Source of the DNA: Alphaproteobacteria bacterium
Lineage (GTDB): Bacteria > Pseudomonadota > Alphaproteobacteria > Rhizobiales > Aestuariivirgaceae
Assembly (NCBI GenBank): GCA_024639035.1
Contig: JAHEJE010000145.1
Coordinates: 1-7,472, forward strand
Direction: 5' to 3'
Length of the DNA stretch: 7,472 nucleotides
Of the stretch, positions 6,376 through 7,472 are shown piece after piece; the stretch's first letter is position 1; the number at the start of each line of letters is the position of its first letter. Below the pieces are notes generated by a model. It did no database searches. It was not told the origin of the DNA and was given only the letters and a program-made list of their open reading frames with translations. The position numbers and the translations under genes were made by a program.

Positions 6376-6456
6376 TTTCCCCCACAGCTTCATCCCCTCG
6401 AAAACGAAGCTGAAACTCAGAAAGAGGCCCGGTCTTCCCCGCCGGGTCTTTTTTTG
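6376..6456 (+). ncRNA. Candidate small RNA or structured 3' UTR with C-rich hairpin loops
   Basis: Upstream of the terminator is a perfect 7-bp hairpin, CAGCTTC (6385-6391) with GAAGCTG (6406-6412), whose 14-nt loop contains TCCCCTCG. After an 8-nt linker comes the terminator hairpin, whose loop also contains TTCCCC. Two hairpins, C-rich exposed loops and a U-tract are typical of alphaproteobacterial trans-acting small RNAs that pair with G-rich ribosome sites. It could be processed from the 3' end of the peptide mRNA. No separate promoter was identified, so this remains a hypothesis; it may be only a 3' UTR. Confidence 0.3.
6421..6455 (+). terminator. Strong rho-independent terminator
   Basis: GGCCCGG (6426-6432) pairs with CCGGGTC (6442-6448, one G-U), around a 9-nt loop, followed by seven T (6449-6455) and then GTTTT. 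Upstream A and G bases (AAAGA, 6421-6425) can pair with the T-tract and lengthen the stem. It ends plus-strand transcription from the secreted peptide gene or from a small RNA within its 3' region. Confidence 0.9.
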
Positions 6457-6495
6457 TTTTGCCTGGGGGCAGGGTTGAGAGAGCCGGGCTGAGCA

Positions 6496-6532
6496 ATGAA
6501 CGGCAGATGAATGCGCCGTTCAGGTTGCATTC
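6496..6532 (+). repeat. Four-half-site 37-bp element, copy 2 (non-coding location)
   Basis: ATGAACG at 6496, ATGAATG at 6507, CGTTCAG at 6517 and CATTC at 6528: the same 0/11/21/32 offsets as copies 1 and 3, and 27 of 37 bases identical to copy 3. TGAACGGC (6497-6504) and GCCGTTCA (6515-6522) form a perfect 8-bp inverted repeat, and GAATGC (6509-6514) pairs with GCATTC (6527-6532). It lies between the terminator and the convergent L,D-transpeptidase gene, with no convincing protein gene to control. Confidence 0.65.
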
Positions 6533-6561
6533 CGGGGGCGGGAATTAGGTTGTTTTGCAAC

Positions 6562-6585
6562 GTTCAGGCGTCAAGCGTCCTGAAC
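6562..6585. repeat. Inverted repeat GTTCAGG / CCTGAAC
   Basis: Perfect 7-bp arms (6562-6568 and 6579-6585) around 10 bp. The arms resemble the CGTTCAG half-site of the 37-bp element, but point outward and lack the other half-sites, so this is at most a partial relative. It lies in the 270-bp gap (6461-6730) between the terminator and the L,D-transpeptidase stop. Confidence 0.45.
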
Positions 6586-6634
6586 CACCGCACGGGACCC
6601 CATACCTCCCAGCGGGCCGCAACAAGCCGGGGCA

Positions 6635-6648
6635 ATGCAAGGTTGCAT
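6635..6648. repeat. Short inverted repeat ATGCAA-GG-TTGCAT
   Basis: Perfect 6-bp arms around 2 bp, immediately before copy B of the duplicated box pair (6650). GGTTGCAT also occurs at 6523-6530 inside element copy 2. It could be a protein site or chance; no function can be assigned. Confidence 0.3.
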
Positions 6649-6649
6649 G

Positions 6650-6691
6650 ACCCATCCGCCCCTCTCGACGTGTGATTGAGCGTTTCCCCGG
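6650..6691. repeat. Duplicated non-coding two-box sequence, copy B
   Basis: ACCCATCCGCCCCTCTCG (6650-6667), 16 unrelated bases, TTCCCCGG (6684-6691). It matches copy A (6307-6349) in both boxes and in the gap length. It lies between element copy 2 and the end of the L,D-transpeptidase gene. Confidence 0.5.
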
Positions 6692-6704
6692 CTTGCGGTA
6701 CCCC

Positions 6705-6724
6705 CCGGGCCTACAGCGGCCCGG
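6705..6724. terminator. GC-rich hairpin after the L,D-transpeptidase stop
   Basis: CCGGGCC (6705-6711) and GGCCCGG (6718-6724) make a perfect 7-bp stem with a 6-nt loop, 6 bp past the L,D-transpeptidase stop codon. No T-tract follows on either strand, so it is not a textbook rho-independent terminator. It may aid termination or protect the mRNA 3' end. Confidence 0.4.
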
Positions 6725-6730
6725 AGCAGA

Positions 6731-7309
6731 TCACTTCACGATGACCTTGCTGCCGATCTTGACCCGCGCGTAGAGGTCTTCGACATCCTCGTTGCGCAGC
6801 CTGATGCAGCCGCTCGACACCGCGGAGCCGATTGTCCAGGGCTGCGAAGTGCCGTGGATGCGGTACAGGGTGTTGCCGAGATAGAGCGCCCGGGCGCCAA
6901 GCGGATTGTTGGGGCCGCCGGGCATGCGCTCGGGCAGGTCCGGTTCGCGCTGGCGCATTTCAGCCGGGGGAATCCAGTCCGGCCACTCCGCCTTGCGGGT
7001 GATCTTTTCGGTTCCGGACCATTTGAAGCCCCAGCGGCCGACACCGACGCCGTAGCGTTTGGCGCGGTCATTGCCGAGGATCAGATAGAGGTACTTGCGG
7101 CGGGTGTGGATGATGATGGTGCCGGGTTTTTCCTCGCTGGTGTAGCGGATTTCCTTGGGCAGGAACTTTTCGTCCAGCTTCCAGGGCTGCGAAGAAAAAT
7201 TGTACTTTACCCCGCCGACTTCCTGGCTTTCCGCCTTCGCAAGGTCAGGCGAGCCCAATGCAAGCGCCATCGCCAGGGTGCTGCCGAGAGATAAAGCCGC
7301 AATTCTCAT
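6731..7309 (-). CDS. Periplasmic L,D-transpeptidase (YkuD domain, ErfK/YbiS/YcfS/YnhG family)
   Basis: A 192-residue exported enzyme with a signal peptide at residues 1-26 (ending DLAKA, then ESQ) and one YkuD domain from about 62 to the end. The catalytic motif is intact: His152 (RIHGT), then SSGCIRL with nucleophile Cys168. Upstream, MPGGPNNPLGARALYLG (about 129-145) is typical of the family. These enzymes make 3-3 crosslinks between meso-diaminopimelate residues of peptidoglycan; in Rhizobiales some instead attach outer-membrane beta-barrel proteins to peptidoglycan, and sequence alone cannot decide which applies. The ATG at 7309 has an AGGGGG ribosome site 5 bp upstream (complement of 7315-7320). 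A candidate promoter lies at 7374-7402 and element copy 3 further upstream. It is convergent with the secreted peptide gene and appears monocistronic within the window. Confidence 0.93.
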   Translation of the reverse strand: MRIAALSLGSTLAMALALGSPDLAKAESQEVGGVKYNFSSQPWKLDEKFLPKEIRYTSEEKPGTIIIHTRRKYLYLILGNDRAKRYGVGVGRWGFKWSGTEKITRKAEWPDWIPPAEMRQREPDLPERMPGGPNNPLGARALYLGNTLYRIHGTSQPWTIGSAVSSGCIRLRNEDVEDLYARVKIGSKVIVK

Positions 7310-7373
7310 GATTTCCCCCTTGTTGTCGTCGGTTTGCGAGCGAAAAGCCCGAATCGCTGCTCATGCACCGGCA

Positions 7374-7402
7374 GTTTTAGCATCCTTGTGGCATTTGGTC
7401 AC
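7374..7402 (-). promoter_or_regulatory. Candidate promoter of the L,D-transpeptidase gene
   Basis: Read on the minus strand: GTGACC (-35, complement of 7397-7402), a 17-bp spacer, then TAAAAC (-10, complement of 7374-7379). Each box matches the sigma-70 consensus at 4 of 6. It would give a leader of roughly 60 nt before the ATG at 7309. Element copy 3 ends 31 bp upstream of the -35 box, a position that would suit an activator. Confidence 0.4.
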
Positions 7403-7433
7403 GATACCACCATTCCGCGGCCAAAGTAGCACG

Positions 7434-7470
7434 ATGAACGCTGCATGAATATGGCGTTCAGGCGGCGTTC
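7434..7470 (+). repeat. Four-half-site 37-bp element, copy 3, upstream of the L,D-transpeptidase gene
   Basis: ATGAACG at 7434, ATGAATA at 7445, CGTTCAG at 7455 and CGTTC at 7466, again at offsets 0, 11, 21 and 32. TGAACGC (7435-7441) and GCGTTCA (7454-7460) are a perfect 7-bp inverted repeat. GTTC-N7-GTTC (7456-7470) is a perfect match to the alphaproteobacterial LexA-type box. It lies 125 bp before the start codon of the L,D-transpeptidase; a gene beyond the right edge could be a second target. Confidence 0.65.
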
Positions 7471-7472
7471 GC

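Noticed and set aside
6214..6492. 92-codon plus-strand open frame
   Set aside because: It starts inside the secreted peptide gene and reads through the terminator hairpin and T-tract; its composition looks non-coding.
5999..6496. 165-codon minus-strand open frame across the secreted peptide gene and terminator
   Set aside because: It reads antisense through the rho-independent terminator and through a better-supported small gene; no ribosome site or motif was seen.
6635..6679. 14-codon ORF starting ATGCAAGGT within the 6461-6730 gap
   Set aside because: It is very short and its ribosome site is only a loose GGGG run; the ATG is part of a short inverted repeat. It cannot be supported without expression or conservation data.
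5926..7470. CRISPR array or transposon ends as explanation for the three repeated elements
   Set aside because: Copies are unevenly spaced (570 and 938 bp), their spacers are diverged, and there is no cas gene, transposase or target-site duplication. The phased half-sites fit a binding site better.

Overview
This 7.5 kb window is GC-rich with strongly GC-biased third codon positions. Its gene content (ModABC, a TetR/GFA pair, a TPR-GT41 glycosyltransferase, a short periplasmic L,D-transpeptidase) fits an alphaproteobacterium, probably Hyphomicrobiales (Rhizobiales). That placement is inference from gene style; no rRNA or other marker is present.

Layout. (1) Positions 1-2515, minus strand: a tightly packed molybdate ABC transporter operon transcribed modA-modB-modC. 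modA and modB overlap by 4 bp, modB and modC are 3 bp apart, and modC runs off the left edge with only its last few residues missing. (2) 2617-2817, plus: a small two-helix membrane protein of unknown role, divergent from modA and overlapping the end of the next gene. (3) 2804-3409, minus: a TetR-family repressor. It is divergent from a GFA-family (glutathione-dependent formaldehyde-activating-like) zinc protein at 3540-3968, and the shared intergenic region holds inverted repeats that look like an operator. (4) 4043-5836, plus: a TPR protein fused to a GT41 (O-GlcNAc-transferase-like) domain. (5) 5837-6730: about 900 bp that is mostly non-coding, holding one small secreted Cys-containing peptide gene (6038-6244), a strong rho-independent terminator (6421-6455) and many symmetrical or duplicated sequences. 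(6) 6731-7309, minus: a YkuD-type L,D-transpeptidase with its probable promoter.

The most unusual signal is in the right-hand 1.6 kb. A 37-bp element occurs three times (5926-5962, 6496-6532, 7434-7470), always with four half-sites at the same offsets (+0, +11, +21, +32) and pointing forward, forward, reverse, reverse: ATGAACG, ATGAAY, CRTTCAG, CRTTS. One copy precedes the secreted peptide gene, one precedes the L,D-transpeptidase gene, and one lies in non-coding DNA between them. Two of the three contain a perfect GAAC/GTTC-N7 direct repeat of the kind bound by alphaproteobacterial LexA, but the inverted pairing of two such repeats is not the ordinary SOS box. I infer a small local regulon of exported, envelope-associated products under one regulator of unknown identity. 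A second repeat pair (ACCCATCCGCCCCTCTCG, 16 nt, TTCCCCGG) is duplicated at 6307-6349 and 6650-6691, hinting at related non-coding RNAs or regulatory sites in the same region.
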